DNA from: Periweissella fabaria
GTDB taxonomy: Bacteria; Bacillota; Bacilli; Lactobacillales; Lactobacillaceae
DNA length: 32,385 nucleotides
Direction: 5' to 3'
NCBI RefSeq assembly: GCF_918814575.1
Contig: NZ_CAKKNS010000010.1
Location: forward strand, 1-32,385
Each line of letters begins with the position of its first letter. Within the stretch, counting starts at the first letter, position 1. Under the pieces are notes generated by a model. That model had not been told where the DNA came from, made no database searches, and worked only from the letters and a program-made list of their open reading frames with translations. Of the stretch, positions 1 through 8,262 are shown piece by piece. Both the position numbers and the translations under genes were made by a program.

Positions 1-2397
1 AATTGACGTTTTATATTTTGTGGCTGATGTTGTCCGAACTAGAGCTCCCGTATATGTTACGGCCAAATTAGCTGGTGTAGAATTAGTTTGATTATACGCT
101 GACGGGATTTGAACGTATTCACCTGCTAAAGTAATTCGTGTCCCGCCATATCCTGAACCTGCTGAACCATTCGGAGTTGAACCCACCACAATATAAGGGC
201 TACTTGCGACGAATTGACCGTATGCTTTCCCGCCAGATAAGACAACCCCGCGTGAAGCCCCGCCGATTTTTGTTGGAAACCAACTATTACCGTTACGCCC
301 TCCAGCCAATCCGACAAATAACTCTTGGCCTAACGCAAAATCAAATCCACTATTTGAGTTATCGCTTGTCGTCAAAGCGACGTACTCACGTCCCATTAAT
401 CGAGCTCCGTAAAAACTGAAACCTGCTCCATTGTTTGAGATACTGAAATAAGGATTCGAATTCGTGTCATATATCTGCGGTTGTGTCAGAAATAACGCAC
501 CGTCTTTAAGCATTGCTATAGCAGCGTAGGAGCTAGATGATATGAAGTTATTATCAACATCAATCAGAATACCGTTGTTCGGTGAAGATATGCTCCCCTT
601 ATATATCTTTATACCTTCTCCACTTTGAATGTTGAATGATTCGTCATCGTACATACGAATAGCATCATCACGTAACACGAACCCTTTAGACCCCTGATTA
701 GCTCGAAATTCCATACTTAAACCTGAAATTTTACCAGTAGTAATCTGCGAAGCGTCAATATTAATAACTCTGATCTTACTTGCATCAAGTGTTCCAACAG
801 TTATATTTGAGGCATTAAGGTTCTTAAAATTACCACCTAATGCATAGAATGCATCAGTAACAGTAGTTGGCCCATCTAAAATTACTGATTTTGCTTTTAT
901 TTGAAATCCAGATTCATCAAGATTAATCTGGTTAATTACATCACCCTTTTTAACTGATAAATTAATCTGGTCTTTTAAAACATCAATTTGAGCTGTATCA
1001 GCTTTGCCATCTAAACGTTTATTCGTGTCGCTTGCTACTTCATTCGTATAATCTTTTGCTTGATTGACTGCATTATCAACTGCATCATCATTTCGTTTTT
1101 CAAATTCATCATCAATACGATCATTCCATTGTCCATATTCGAAAATTCGAATACCGGCCATGTCTCCATTAGTCCAGAACCACAAATCTCCTTCTTGAGG
1201 ATTTAATGGCTGCGATGGTCCCCTATATACTCTTGATTTTCCATCGGCCGAAATCATCGCTGAATTTGCCCGTTCATCAATACGAGCGATGTTTGAATTC
1301 ATGTCCGATAGTGTGTTCCTATTGGCGTCACTGAAGCTTAATCGTGCGGTCCCAATAGCTAAACTTTTAATGCGTTCATCAATTGGATCATAGTGAATTT
1401 CATTAACGACCGCATCAACATTAATACCGAATTCAGGCACATAGACATTAACCGTATCAGTTAGGCCAACTGTTTCTAAATCTTTAAATTTATCTTGATA
1501 ATCCGATGAATCTTGAAGCGATAACACATCAATCTCAATTGCCACTTCTGGTGAATCACGTCCCGTATTTGCTGACTGAGTAAACCAGTTAGTTGAGAAT
1601 GCATTAATTTGGTTAATTACATCTTTTTCAATTATTTGTTCTGGTAATGTGATTTTTTCTGAAACATCTACCTGTAATGCGTGTACGATTGGGTAGTTGT
1701 TAATGTTTTTGGAACTGACTGGAGCACCTTTAATCACTCGATTATCTTGTAATTTTACGAACGGATAAATTTTGGTAACAACTTTTTCAGTTGAAATCGT
1801 GTATTTCAATCCATTAATATTTTTCCCTAAACGGAAAGTGGCAACGTTTGAACGTCCACGGCGTGCTAACATTGAGACTTGCTTATTTTCGCGTTTTAAT
1901 TCTCCGCCATAAGTCTGTAGAAATGAACCCTGCACACCAGCGATTGTTTCCATAGCATTGGCGGCCTCAATCGTAGTGCTAGCGATTGTGGAAATATCTG
2001 AAAACAATCTGAATTGAGTTTTTTCCGTTAATGATGCTTGTAGCTTGTCCATGAAAGTTGAACCGCTTAAATTAGTAATAATTAAGCTATCAATCGTATT
2101 TTGGCGCAGATCGTACGTGATAGAGTCGGCTTCAATTGTTATTTCAGCGCCTGTTAAATCAAGTTCAATGTTCACTATTCGAAATGCATGTTCCTCATCA
2201 CGAGGACTTGGTTTAGCTAAAATAATGTTATCAACTTGGATGTCTGCATATCTCAAACCTGTAACGGGATAATTCGCGGTTAGTTGAAAAATACCGTTTC
2301 TTTGTTCATGAATATCGACATCATAGATTTCAGCTAAAGCACCTAAACCTTGATTTATGAAGTCTATTTCAGTTGATTCATATAAAATTGGCGTCAT
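1..2397 (-). CDS. Phage tail endopeptidase/receptor-binding protein, 3' end beyond the left edge
   Basis: The open frame starts with ATG at 2397, overlapping the stop of the distal tail gene by ATGA, and runs 799 codons to the edge without a stop. The N-terminal part (about residues 1-380) resembles the phage minor structural protein/endopeptidase tail family of Lactobacillales siphophages, which forms the tail tip hub. A middle segment (about 400-580) is polar and carries repeated statements typical of tail fibre shafts (DASKI, DASQITTGKISGL). The last visible residues, VRTTSATKYKTSI, resemble the start of an intramolecular chaperone (peptidase S74-like) domain, which normally continues for about 100 residues. 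Its job would be host contact and tail fibre trimerisation. The S74 assignment is inferred from a short motif only. Confidence 0.85.
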   Translation of the reverse strand, partial: MTPILYESTEIDFINQGLGALAEIYDVDIHEQRNGIFQLTANYPVTGLRYADIQVDNIILAKPSPRDEEHAFRIVNIELDLTGAEITIEADSITYDLRQNTIDSLIITNLSGSTFMDKLQASLTEKTQFRLFSDISTIASTTIEAANAMETIAGVQGSFLQTYGGELKRENKQVSMLARRGRSNVATFRLGKNINGLKYTISTEKVVTKIYPFVKLQDNRVIKGAPVSSKNINNYPIVHALQVDVSEKITLPEQIIEKDVINQINAFSTNWFTQSANTGRDSPEVAIEIDVLSLQDSSDYQDKFKDLETVGLTDTVNVYVPEFGINVDAVVNEIHYDPIDERIKSLAIGTARLSFSDANRNTLSDMNSNIARIDERANSAMISADGKSRVYRGPSQPLNPQEGDLWFWTNGDMAGIRIFEYGQWNDRIDDEFEKRNDDAVDNAVNQAKDYTNEVASDTNKRLDGKADTAQIDVLKDQINLSVKKGDVINQINLDESGFQIKAKSVILDGPTTVTDAFYALGGNFKNLNASNITVGTLDASKIRVINIDASQITTGKISGLSMEFRANQGSKGFVLRDDAIRMYDDESFNIQSGEGIKIYKGSISSPNNGILIDVDNNFISSSSYAAIAMLKDGALFLTQPQIYDTNSNPYFSISNNGAGFSFYGARLMGREYVALTTSDNSNSGFDFALGQELFVGLAGGRNGNSWFPTKIGGASRGVVLSGGKAYGQFVASSPYIVVGSTPNGSAGSGYGGTRITLAGEYVQIPSAYNQTNSTPANLAVTYTGALVRTTSATKYKTSI

Positions 2398-3116
2398 AGG
2401 CTCCTCCATTTCGGTTTAATAATTCCAGTCCCTGTTGAAATGCTAATAGTGTTAGTTCCAGAATTTAAAATTGGAAACTTAGAACGGCTCATCTTGGCGT
2501 TTTCATTGATCAGCGTAACCCCATCAGTCCGCCACACGTTTTGTAACGATGAGTCAAGCTCAATCAATCCTTGAACACCTGTAAAGCTATAATTAATGCC
2601 ATTAATTTTTAAATTAATGTTTCCGCTACCAATCAATTTAATGTACGGCAACGCATTATAAGCCGTTGGATTAACGATAGTTACCGAATCTGTGCCGATA
2701 TTTATATCTGGAACGTCGTTAAAATACTTATATGGTGCTGCACTGAATTTTAAGCCGTATTCACGATATTCCGACATAATTAGAGGCCGTTTAACATCTA
2801 CAACATCAGTTAGTGTGATCTGATATGTGTAATTTGGGTCAAAATAAAACACAGCATCGACATAGCGACCTGTGCTTAATGTTGTTATTAATTTATCTAA
2901 GTTTTCTTGTCTATTATTTCCACGAATTGCGATTATTAATTCGAATTTCCTATTCTCGTATGCGTTTCTATCAAATAATAATGCGCGATCAATCCCAATT
3001 GGACTATCATTAATTAATATCTTACGTTCTGGAATTGGAATTTCTGGCCATTGAGTTATCACGGCATTGATTGACTCACTTGTTAGATCGCCGAATTTGA
3101 AGCTTCCACGGTTCAT
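2394..3116 (-). CDS. Distal tail protein (Dit-like)
   Basis: This 240-residue protein begins NRGSFKFGDLTSESINAVITQWPEIPIPERKI and contains a positive central stretch and a C-terminal beta-rich galectin-like half ending TGTGIIKPKWRSL. This matches the SPP1 gp19.1/Dit family, which forms the hexameric ring joining the tail tube to the baseplate. It lies exactly between the tape measure gene and the tail endopeptidase gene, the standard position for Dit in siphophages. The ATG at 3116 follows the tape measure stop closely, and its stop overlaps the start of the next gene, so the two are translationally coupled. Family assignment rests on length, position and general sequence character. Confidence 0.85.
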   Translation of the reverse strand: MNRGSFKFGDLTSESINAVITQWPEIPIPERKILINDSPIGIDRALLFDRNAYENRKFELIIAIRGNNRQENLDKLITTLSTGRYVDAVFYFDPNYTYQITLTDVVDVKRPLIMSEYREYGLKFSAAPYKYFNDVPDINIGTDSVTIVNPTAYNALPYIKLIGSGNINLKINGINYSFTGVQGLIELDSSLQNVWRTDGVTLINENAKMSRSKFPILNSGTNTISISTGTGIIKPKWRSL

Positions 3117-3118
3117 CT

Positions 3119-5659
3119 TTATCCTCCTATCGCACGAGTTCTCGCATTTTGTGCACGGGTAATCCCGTCCACAACCGCACCTTGAATTTTTTTAATCGTA
3201 GCTGGTGTAACATCAGCGTTAACATTGATGGTTAAGTTAATTCCACCCATATCACCACCAAGGGCGTCAATGATACCACGACCAATTCCGCCAAGCGTTT
3301 TATCGTTTAGTGGTAATGCTGCTTCAGGACCAGCTTCGCCAACTCCATTGAATCCACCATTACCAGCGAATAATGTCGGTTTTTTAAAAATCCCACCTTT
3401 TGCATACCAATTAATACCAATACTTGGTATTTTACCTTTTAAAGGATCAAACGAACCACTTAGATTAAAGTGGGGTAATTTAATGTGGGGAATGCTAACT
3501 TCAGGAAATCTCAATTTGAAGTTGAATAAACCTTTAATCGTGTTAATAATGCCACTGATAATGCCTTTAGCAGTTTGAATCGGATTAGTCATCGCACTTT
3601 TAATGCCGTTCCACACACTAGACGTTACGGATTTAATGTTGTTCCAAACTGTACTTGTAACATCTTTTATTCCATTCCAAGCGGCACTCGTGACGGCTTT
3701 AATGCCATTCCAAGCGCCTGAAATAAAGCTCCCCATCCAGCCAACAACGGCACTGGTAATCGCTTTGATACTATTCCAATTTTGAATAATGAAATTAACC
3801 ATGCCAGCAAAAGGATTAATCACAAATAATACAATTTGCCCAAATTTAGAACTCAAAAACGTTCCAATCCAGCCAACTGTCACACTGAATATTTGTTTAA
3901 TACCGTCCCAAAGGCCACTAAAGAATCCAGAAATGCCACCCCAAATACCTTTTAACCAATCAACTATGGTTCCCCAGTTTTTAATAACTAAAATAACAGC
4001 TGTAACCGCTGCTATAACTGCCGCGATAGCTAATCCAACTGGGCCTATTAGAATAGCTCCTAATCCAGTAAACGCTCCACCTATAACTCCCAATACAGGA
4101 GCCATCACCGAGAACGCTGTACCCATAACTGCTATAACTGGTAGTAATACTGCTATGACGGATGCTAAGGCACCAATTACAGCTATGGTTACTTTAACTG
4201 GACCAGGAGCATTTTCAAAGGCATTAACAATACCTGTCAATGCCTTAATTACAGGCGTGAATGTAGGCATTAAATCAGATAGACTAGTCTTAAGAGAGTT
4301 AATTGCACGCTTTAATTCCTGGCCAGGTGTGTGTTCGTCCATTTTTTTTGCTGCGCCAGCGAATTTTTCTGTACCGGTTGTTGCCTGAAGTAATGCGGCA
4401 CTAACATCAGTACCTAAATCTTCAAATTGCGTCCCAATACCTTGAACAGCCGCTTTGGCTTCATTTGCTGGCATAGATTTTAAATCTTTACCAACTGCAG
4501 CCATTACTTCCGCAGATGTAGCTTTACCTTTTTTAAATTCCGCAAAAACACCTTGGGTAGACTTGCTAAATGCCGTCATTGGTTTATCAAGTTGACCAGC
4601 AGTTAACTTTAACTGAAATTCTTTAACTGCATCAGCAACTTTATCAGTGTTAAATGCACCGGCTTTCATACCCGCATTTAACACATTTAACATACCCCCA
4701 GCGCTAATACCGGCATCTTTGAAAGTCGGTGAATACTCATTGACGGTATCTAAAAAATCACCTTGCTTATTTAAGTTATCTTGAAGACCTTTAGCTATTA
4801 AGTCCGTAGAATTTTTGCCGCTGATACCGAATCCTTTCATTGCCTGACTTGAAGCATTAGCGGCCTCTTGTATGTCTACTCCTCCATTAGTTGCGATACC
4901 TTGTAAATTCAACGTCACTGTTTTAAAGTCTGTATTATTTAAATCACTAAATGCTTGCTTAACGCTCTTCACAGATTCGAAGGCTTCATCAACTGAGTCA
5001 ACCATGCCGCTTTTAAATACAGTTTTAACAACGTCACCAGTTTGTTTAGCTTGACCAGCGGTTAAACCCATGGAAGATTGCATTTTAGACTGTGCGTCAG
5101 CAAATTCTAACCCTGTACCAATAACATCTTTTCCCAACTCGGCAGCTTTGTCAGCGATTCCTTTTAGGAATTCACCAACTTGAATTTTAGTTAACGTGCT
5201 GACATTCTTTTCTAATTCGCTGGCACCAGAAGCACCTTTTTTAAACCCTGCTTCGGCTTGGGCGGCAGCATCTGAACTACCATTTAAATAGTTAATGGTA
5301 TCTTGTAAGCCGCCCTTTAAACGGCCTAATTGTGCTTCAGTCGCTTGGACCTCACGTTGAAATCCGCGATACTGTTCTTCACCAATTTCTCCCTTAGAAA
5401 ATTGAGCTTGCACTTGAGCCTGTGCACCTTTTAAAGTATCTAATTTAGTAGCCGTTGATTCAACCGCTTTACTAAGCAGTTTTTGTTTTTGTGCTACTAA
5501 TTCTGTGTTACCAGGATCTAGTTTTAACAGCTTATTGACATCACGTAATTCACTGCTGGTTTTAGCAGTTTGTGAATTTACACCCTTTAAAGCTGAATCA
5601 AGGCCTTTAGTATCGCCATCAATTTCAATCGTGATACCTTTAATTCGTCCACCGGCCAT
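3119..5659 (-). CDS. Phage tail tape measure protein
   Basis: This 846-residue protein sets tail length and is later ejected with the DNA. The N-terminal 180 residues are charged and probably coiled-coil (repeated LKGAQAQVQAQF and QREVQATEAQL stretches). Residues about 190-430 resemble the TP901-type tape measure domain. Residues about 480-570 hold strongly hydrophobic helices (IAVIGALASVIAVLLPVIAVMG, then ILIGPVGLAIAAVIAAVTAVILVI). From about 580 to 690 there are tryptophan-containing repeats of the form AWNGIKxVTSxxWN, with WNGIK, WNNIK and WNGIK cores. The start at 5659 has the RBS AAAGGAG. The length is modest for siphophages and predicts a fairly short tail. Confidence 0.95.
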   Translation of the reverse strand: MAGGRIKGITIEIDGDTKGLDSALKGVNSQTAKTSSELRDVNKLLKLDPGNTELVAQKQKLLSKAVESTATKLDTLKGAQAQVQAQFSKGEIGEEQYRGFQREVQATEAQLGRLKGGLQDTINYLNGSSDAAAQAEAGFKKGASGASELEKNVSTLTKIQVGEFLKGIADKAAELGKDVIGTGLEFADAQSKMQSSMGLTAGQAKQTGDVVKTVFKSGMVDSVDEAFESVKSVKQAFSDLNNTDFKTVTLNLQGIATNGGVDIQEAANASSQAMKGFGISGKNSTDLIAKGLQDNLNKQGDFLDTVNEYSPTFKDAGISAGGMLNVLNAGMKAGAFNTDKVADAVKEFQLKLTAGQLDKPMTAFSKSTQGVFAEFKKGKATSAEVMAAVGKDLKSMPANEAKAAVQGIGTQFEDLGTDVSAALLQATTGTEKFAGAAKKMDEHTPGQELKRAINSLKTSLSDLMPTFTPVIKALTGIVNAFENAPGPVKVTIAVIGALASVIAVLLPVIAVMGTAFSVMAPVLGVIGGAFTGLGAILIGPVGLAIAAVIAAVTAVILVIKNWGTIVDWLKGIWGGISGFFSGLWDGIKQIFSVTVGWIGTFLSSKFGQIVLFVINPFAGMVNFIIQNWNSIKAITSAVVGWMGSFISGAWNGIKAVTSAAWNGIKDVTSTVWNNIKSVTSSVWNGIKSAMTNPIQTAKGIISGIINTIKGLFNFKLRFPEVSIPHIKLPHFNLSGSFDPLKGKIPSIGINWYAKGGIFKKPTLFAGNGGFNGVGEAGPEAALPLNDKTLGGIGRGIIDALGGDMGGINLTINVNADVTPATIKKIQGAVVDGITRAQNARTRAIGG

Positions 5660-5671
5660 ATAGTCTCCTTT

Positions 5672-5881
5672 CTAAAATGCATCGAAATCAGCTTGAGCTG
5701 CCTTTTTCTTTAACGGTTGTTGTTCTTTAGTTTCTGAATTTGAATATTCGACTATATAGTCCATCACATCGCATAAATCCATCATTTTCATTTCATCAAA
5801 GCTTAAACCACATTTTTTTGCTACATACAAAAAGGACGAAACATCGAACGGCTCATCGCTCTCATATTCGTCCCTTAAGCT
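5672..5881 (-). CDS. Tail assembly chaperone, frameshifted C-terminal part (gpT-like)
   Basis: This frame has no convincing start of its own. It is entered by a -1 slip from the upstream chaperone gene at the run of seven A residues at 5881-5887 (minus strand, read A AAA AAA in the zero frame). After the slip the reading is KKSLRDEYESDEPFDVSSF and it ends at a TAG at 5672, about 69 residues later. This reproduces the lambda G/GT arrangement, conserved in siphophages just before the tape measure gene. The frameshift product would guide polymerisation of tail tube protein around the tape measure. Efficiency of the slip cannot be judged from sequence. Confidence 0.75.
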   Translation of the reverse strand, partial: SLRDEYESDEPFDVSSFLYVAKKCGLSFDEMKMMDLCDVMDYIVEYSNSETKEQQPLKKKAAQADFDAF

Positions 5882-6231
5882 TTTTTTGTTGATAATGATG
5901 TTACTACTAATTCGATTACTTCACTTAAAATGTCGAAAATTGGAAACTCTTCAAATTCAGCAAGCCATTCATCAAGTGTTAGTATTGCTTGATTAGCATT
6001 TTTAGCGTATGTCCATGCAAATTGTTGAAAAATACGAATTCGGTTATTCCCCATAACCTCGGTCATAATTTCAATTTCAGATTTATCGCTAGTTGCAATG
6101 CCTGCAAGTTCTAAAATAATACCTAAATCTTGAAAAAAATCACTTTGGAAATTTGCTTTATAAATAATTGGTGAGGCACCAGATGAAACTAATTTAACTT
6201 TTTTATTACCTAAAATAATTGTTTTTTCCAT
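5875..6231 (-). CDS. Tail assembly chaperone (gpG-like)
   Basis: This 118-residue protein lies between the major tail protein and tape measure genes. That position and length, plus the slippery run at its 3' end, identify it as the first tail assembly chaperone. It is acidic and mostly helical (EFEEFPIFDILSEVIELVV near the C-terminus). It would act in the cytoplasm, keeping the tape measure protein soluble and recruiting tail tube subunits. The ATG at 6231 follows an RBS (AAAAGGAG). No enzymatic motif is seen. Confidence 0.85.
   Translation of the reverse strand: MEKTIILGNKKVKLVSSGASPIIYKANFQSDFFQDLGIILELAGIATSDKSEIEIMTEVMGNNRIRIFQQFAWTYAKNANQAILTLDEWLAEFEEFPIFDILSEVIELVVTSLSTKKA
5881..5887 (-). 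promoter_or_regulatory. Programmed -1 ribosomal frameshift site
   Basis: Seven consecutive A residues on the coding strand lie in the phase A AAA AAA, two codons before the stop of the upstream chaperone gene at 5875. This is a classical slippery heptamer. Slipping opens the following 69-codon frame, which otherwise lacks a start with an RBS. Confidence 0.75.
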
Positions 6232-6283
6232 GAGTAAATCTCCTTTTTATTATTATGTACACCCGATTTAACGGGCTTTGAAT

Positions 6284-6859
6284 TTATTTTGCTGGTGCTG
6301 TTAATACTGGTTCGTATACTTTGGTGTACCAACTTTGGTATGCAGTGTCATTAGTCGTTGCATCTGTTTTTGATTTAGCTACATTAAAATATGGATGTAG
6401 TGCTGCCACAATTTCAAATTCAGATGATTTAACATCACCCTTTTTACCGCGGGTCTCTCCGTTTTCACTTGGCCGGCTAAATGTCACGTTGTAAAGTACG
6501 TGGCGAACAGCTTTAACATCACCATCAAATTCAAACGCCATCGCAACGGCTTGGCCAGCTTTCATTGATTGCAAAATTACACCGTTCGTATCACGTACAT
6601 CACCAAGGACTACTGATGAAACTTCAAAAGGCATCAATGCCATTTCTAGTTTCCCTGAAAAACCTTGGTTATTATCCGCTGTGTAATATGTGGTGTTATC
6701 AGCTTCAAATTCAATTTTGTCACCTTCCGGATCAAGCCCAAGTGATACTGCCCCGCGGAATTTAATTGGTCCGTCATATGTGATTTTCGTTCCATCATCA
6801 GTTAATGGAAAAAGGGTTACATTCTTAAGACCATACATAACTTTATTATCTTGTACCAT
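6284..6859 (-). CDS. Major tail (tube) protein
   Basis: This 191-residue protein reads MVQDNKVMYGLKNVTLFPLTDDGTKITYDGPIKFRGAVSLGLDPEGDKIEF, typical of the phi13/TP901-type major tail protein family of Gram-positive siphophages. These proteins form the hexameric tail tube. The sequence has a beta-rich centre with YYTADNNQGFSGKLEMALMP, common in this family. It sits between the tail terminator gene and the tail chaperone genes. The ATG at 6859 has the RBS AGGAG. Confidence in the family is high. Confidence 0.93.
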   Translation of the reverse strand: MVQDNKVMYGLKNVTLFPLTDDGTKITYDGPIKFRGAVSLGLDPEGDKIEFEADNTTYYTADNNQGFSGKLEMALMPFEVSSVVLGDVRDTNGVILQSMKAGQAVAMAFEFDGDVKAVRHVLYNVTFSRPSENGETRGKKGDVKSSEFEIVAALHPYFNVAKSKTDATTNDTAYQSWYTKVYEPVLTAPAK

Positions 6860-6862
6860 TTT

Positions 6863-7183
6863 TTATTCTCCTAACGTTATCTCGTACACATTCATGTACA
6901 TATGTTCTTCATCTATATACTCTTCGTGTGCATAGAAAGGAATTTCATGCGCATTCAAAAAGGATTCAATTAACTGTTCGCTAACCAAATCCTTTTTTTC
7001 AGTATATAGTTCAATGTTTATATTTTTTTCACTATAAATAGTTGAGTTATCAGCTTCAAATCCATCATTATCAACAAATAAATACACGATATACGGGAAT
7101 TCTGGCTCGCTGTTGAAATGATGATATGCTACGGGCAACTTGGTTTCGTTAACCAGCGCAGCCCCTAGTTCGCTAAATTTCAT
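6863..7183 (-). CDS. Tail terminator/tail completion protein
   Basis: This 106-residue protein (MKFSELGAALVNETKLPVAYHHF) has the length and position of the tail terminator that caps the tail tube before joining to the head. It directly precedes the major tail protein gene in transcription order. Its ATG at 7183 overlaps the stop of the upstream gp10-like gene. The motif PVAYHHFNSEPEFPYIVYLF resembles the small DUF-type tail proteins at this position in lactic phages. Assignment is mainly by synteny. Confidence 0.75.
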   Translation of the reverse strand: MKFSELGAALVNETKLPVAYHHFNSEPEFPYIVYLFVDNDGFEADNSTIYSEKNINIELYTEKKDLVSEQLIESFLNAHEIPFYAHEEYIDEEHMYMNVYEITLGE

Positions 7184-7581
7184 TATCGCTTACCTCGCTT
7201 ACCTCTAGGTTGAGAAATTCCCAATTTAACACGCTTTTCGAATGCTTTATTAATCCACTCTTCAACTGGTGCGATGTGGACGAATGTACGAGTTCGTCCA
7301 CCGCCTCGTTTAGCATGGCCAAATTCCAGCAAGTGGGTTAATTGATAATTTGTAGCATTATAAATTATCACAGGACCTCGATTCGATTCCTTTTTAATTC
7401 TCCACCCTCTTTTATAGCTACCACTACGCTGTTTAAACGAACCAGCTAACCTTAACTTTTTAACTCCTTCTTTGGTTACCTCGTCCTTAGCATCTTCTAA
7501 TTCATCTTCAACATCAGATGAATATTCTTGTAATGCCTTAACGATTTCATCAGTCATTTGACCTGGTTTAATTTTGGCCAT
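7183..7581 (-). CDS. HK97 gp10-like head-tail joining protein
   Basis: This 132-residue basic protein has RSGSYKRGWRIKK and the motif YQLTHLLEFGHAKRGGGRTRTFVHIAPVEEW. That motif is characteristic of the HK97 gp10 family (the LEFGHA core and the following PHIxPA-like segment). Members connect the completed head to the tail. The gene overlaps the upstream head closure gene by 14 bases and is followed by the tail terminator gene, as in most siphophages. Confidence 0.92.
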   Translation of the reverse strand: MAKIKPGQMTDEIVKALQEYSSDVEDELEDAKDEVTKEGVKKLRLAGSFKQRSGSYKRGWRIKKESNRGPVIIYNATNYQLTHLLEFGHAKRGGGRTRTFVHIAPVEEWINKAFEKRVKLGISQPRGKRGKR

Positions 7582-7879
7582 CGCTTAACCTCTTTGTTAG
7601 ATATAGAGTAGTTTTATCTCCAACTTCAGCAATTCGATATACATGATATTTAACAGTGTTAACCTTGGCTATTGTCTCACCTTTATAATCAACGGAATTA
7701 ATTCTAAAAGTAAAATCAGGGCGAATGCCTTGATTACCTGCGGCGTCAAATTCAGCCCGAGTAATCGTGAATTGATTCGCAAATACTTTTCGGGGGTCAC
7801 CCTCACGCTTAAATGTATTCAACATCTCATCTTGGATGTTTTCAGTGGGTACCAAATAAATAACTGAATTATATCTCAT
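7568..7879 (-). CDS. Head closure/head-tail adaptor protein
   Basis: This 103-residue protein (MRYNSVIYLVPTENIQDEML) contains the DFTFRINSVDYKGETIAKVN segment with beta strands typical of SPP1 gp16-like head closure proteins. It lies between the gp6-like connector and the gp10-like gene, the conserved place for this function. It overlaps both neighbours, suggesting translational coupling. Assigned by synteny and length. Confidence 0.8.
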   Translation of the reverse strand: MRYNSVIYLVPTENIQDEMLNTFKREGDPRKVFANQFTITRAEFDAAGNQGIRPDFTFRINSVDYKGETIAKVNTVKYHVYRIAEVGDKTTLYLTKRLSDGQN

Positions 7880-8183
7880 CTATTTCTACCTCCGAATCAA
7901 ACCGCGAATGAACCGATAGTTCATCTTTTAAATCGTTATACAGACTTAGTTGTCTATCAGCATCGGGGTTATCATAACCCCAATGTGATTTAACATATAA
8001 AATTATAGCCATTTGAACTAACGATTTGTTTTCTGTTTTATCAGCCCAAGTAGCTTCAACTAATCCTAAAATATTTAAATCAGTTCGTGCCGCGATAATT
8101 AAATCATTAATTTCATTATCTAAATCAACATCATCTACCGTCGTCCGAAGCGCTACTTTAACTTTGCTTAGTAATTCGTCCAC
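7869..8183 (-). CDS. Head-tail connector protein (gp6/gp15-like)
   Basis: This 104-residue protein (MDELLSKVKVALRTTVDDVDLDNEINDLIIAARTDL) matches the phage gp6-like head-tail connector family. These are helical adaptors that bind the portal dodecamer. The motif ENKSLVQMAIILYVKSHWGYDNPDA is typical of the family. It follows the major capsid gene and overlaps the head closure gene. The start at 8183 is preceded by GGAGG. Confidence 0.88.
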   Translation of the reverse strand: MDELLSKVKVALRTTVDDVDLDNEINDLIIAARTDLNILGLVEATWADKTENKSLVQMAIILYVKSHWGYDNPDADRQLSLYNDLKDELSVHSRFDSEVEIDEI

Positions 8184-8262
8184 ATTGAAACCTCCACATA
8201 GCCGCCTAACGATTGAACGTTAATTTGTGTATTTCTTGAAGCGGCATAAATTTTAACTATCT

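Noticed and set aside
138-419. Open frame of 93 codons on the plus strand near the left edge
   Set aside because: It lies opposite the tail protein frame, which is continuous and recognisable.
3225-4388. Long open frames on the plus strand opposite the tape measure gene
   Set aside because: They are shadows of the repetitive, compositionally biased tape measure gene and have no RBS or recognisable domains.
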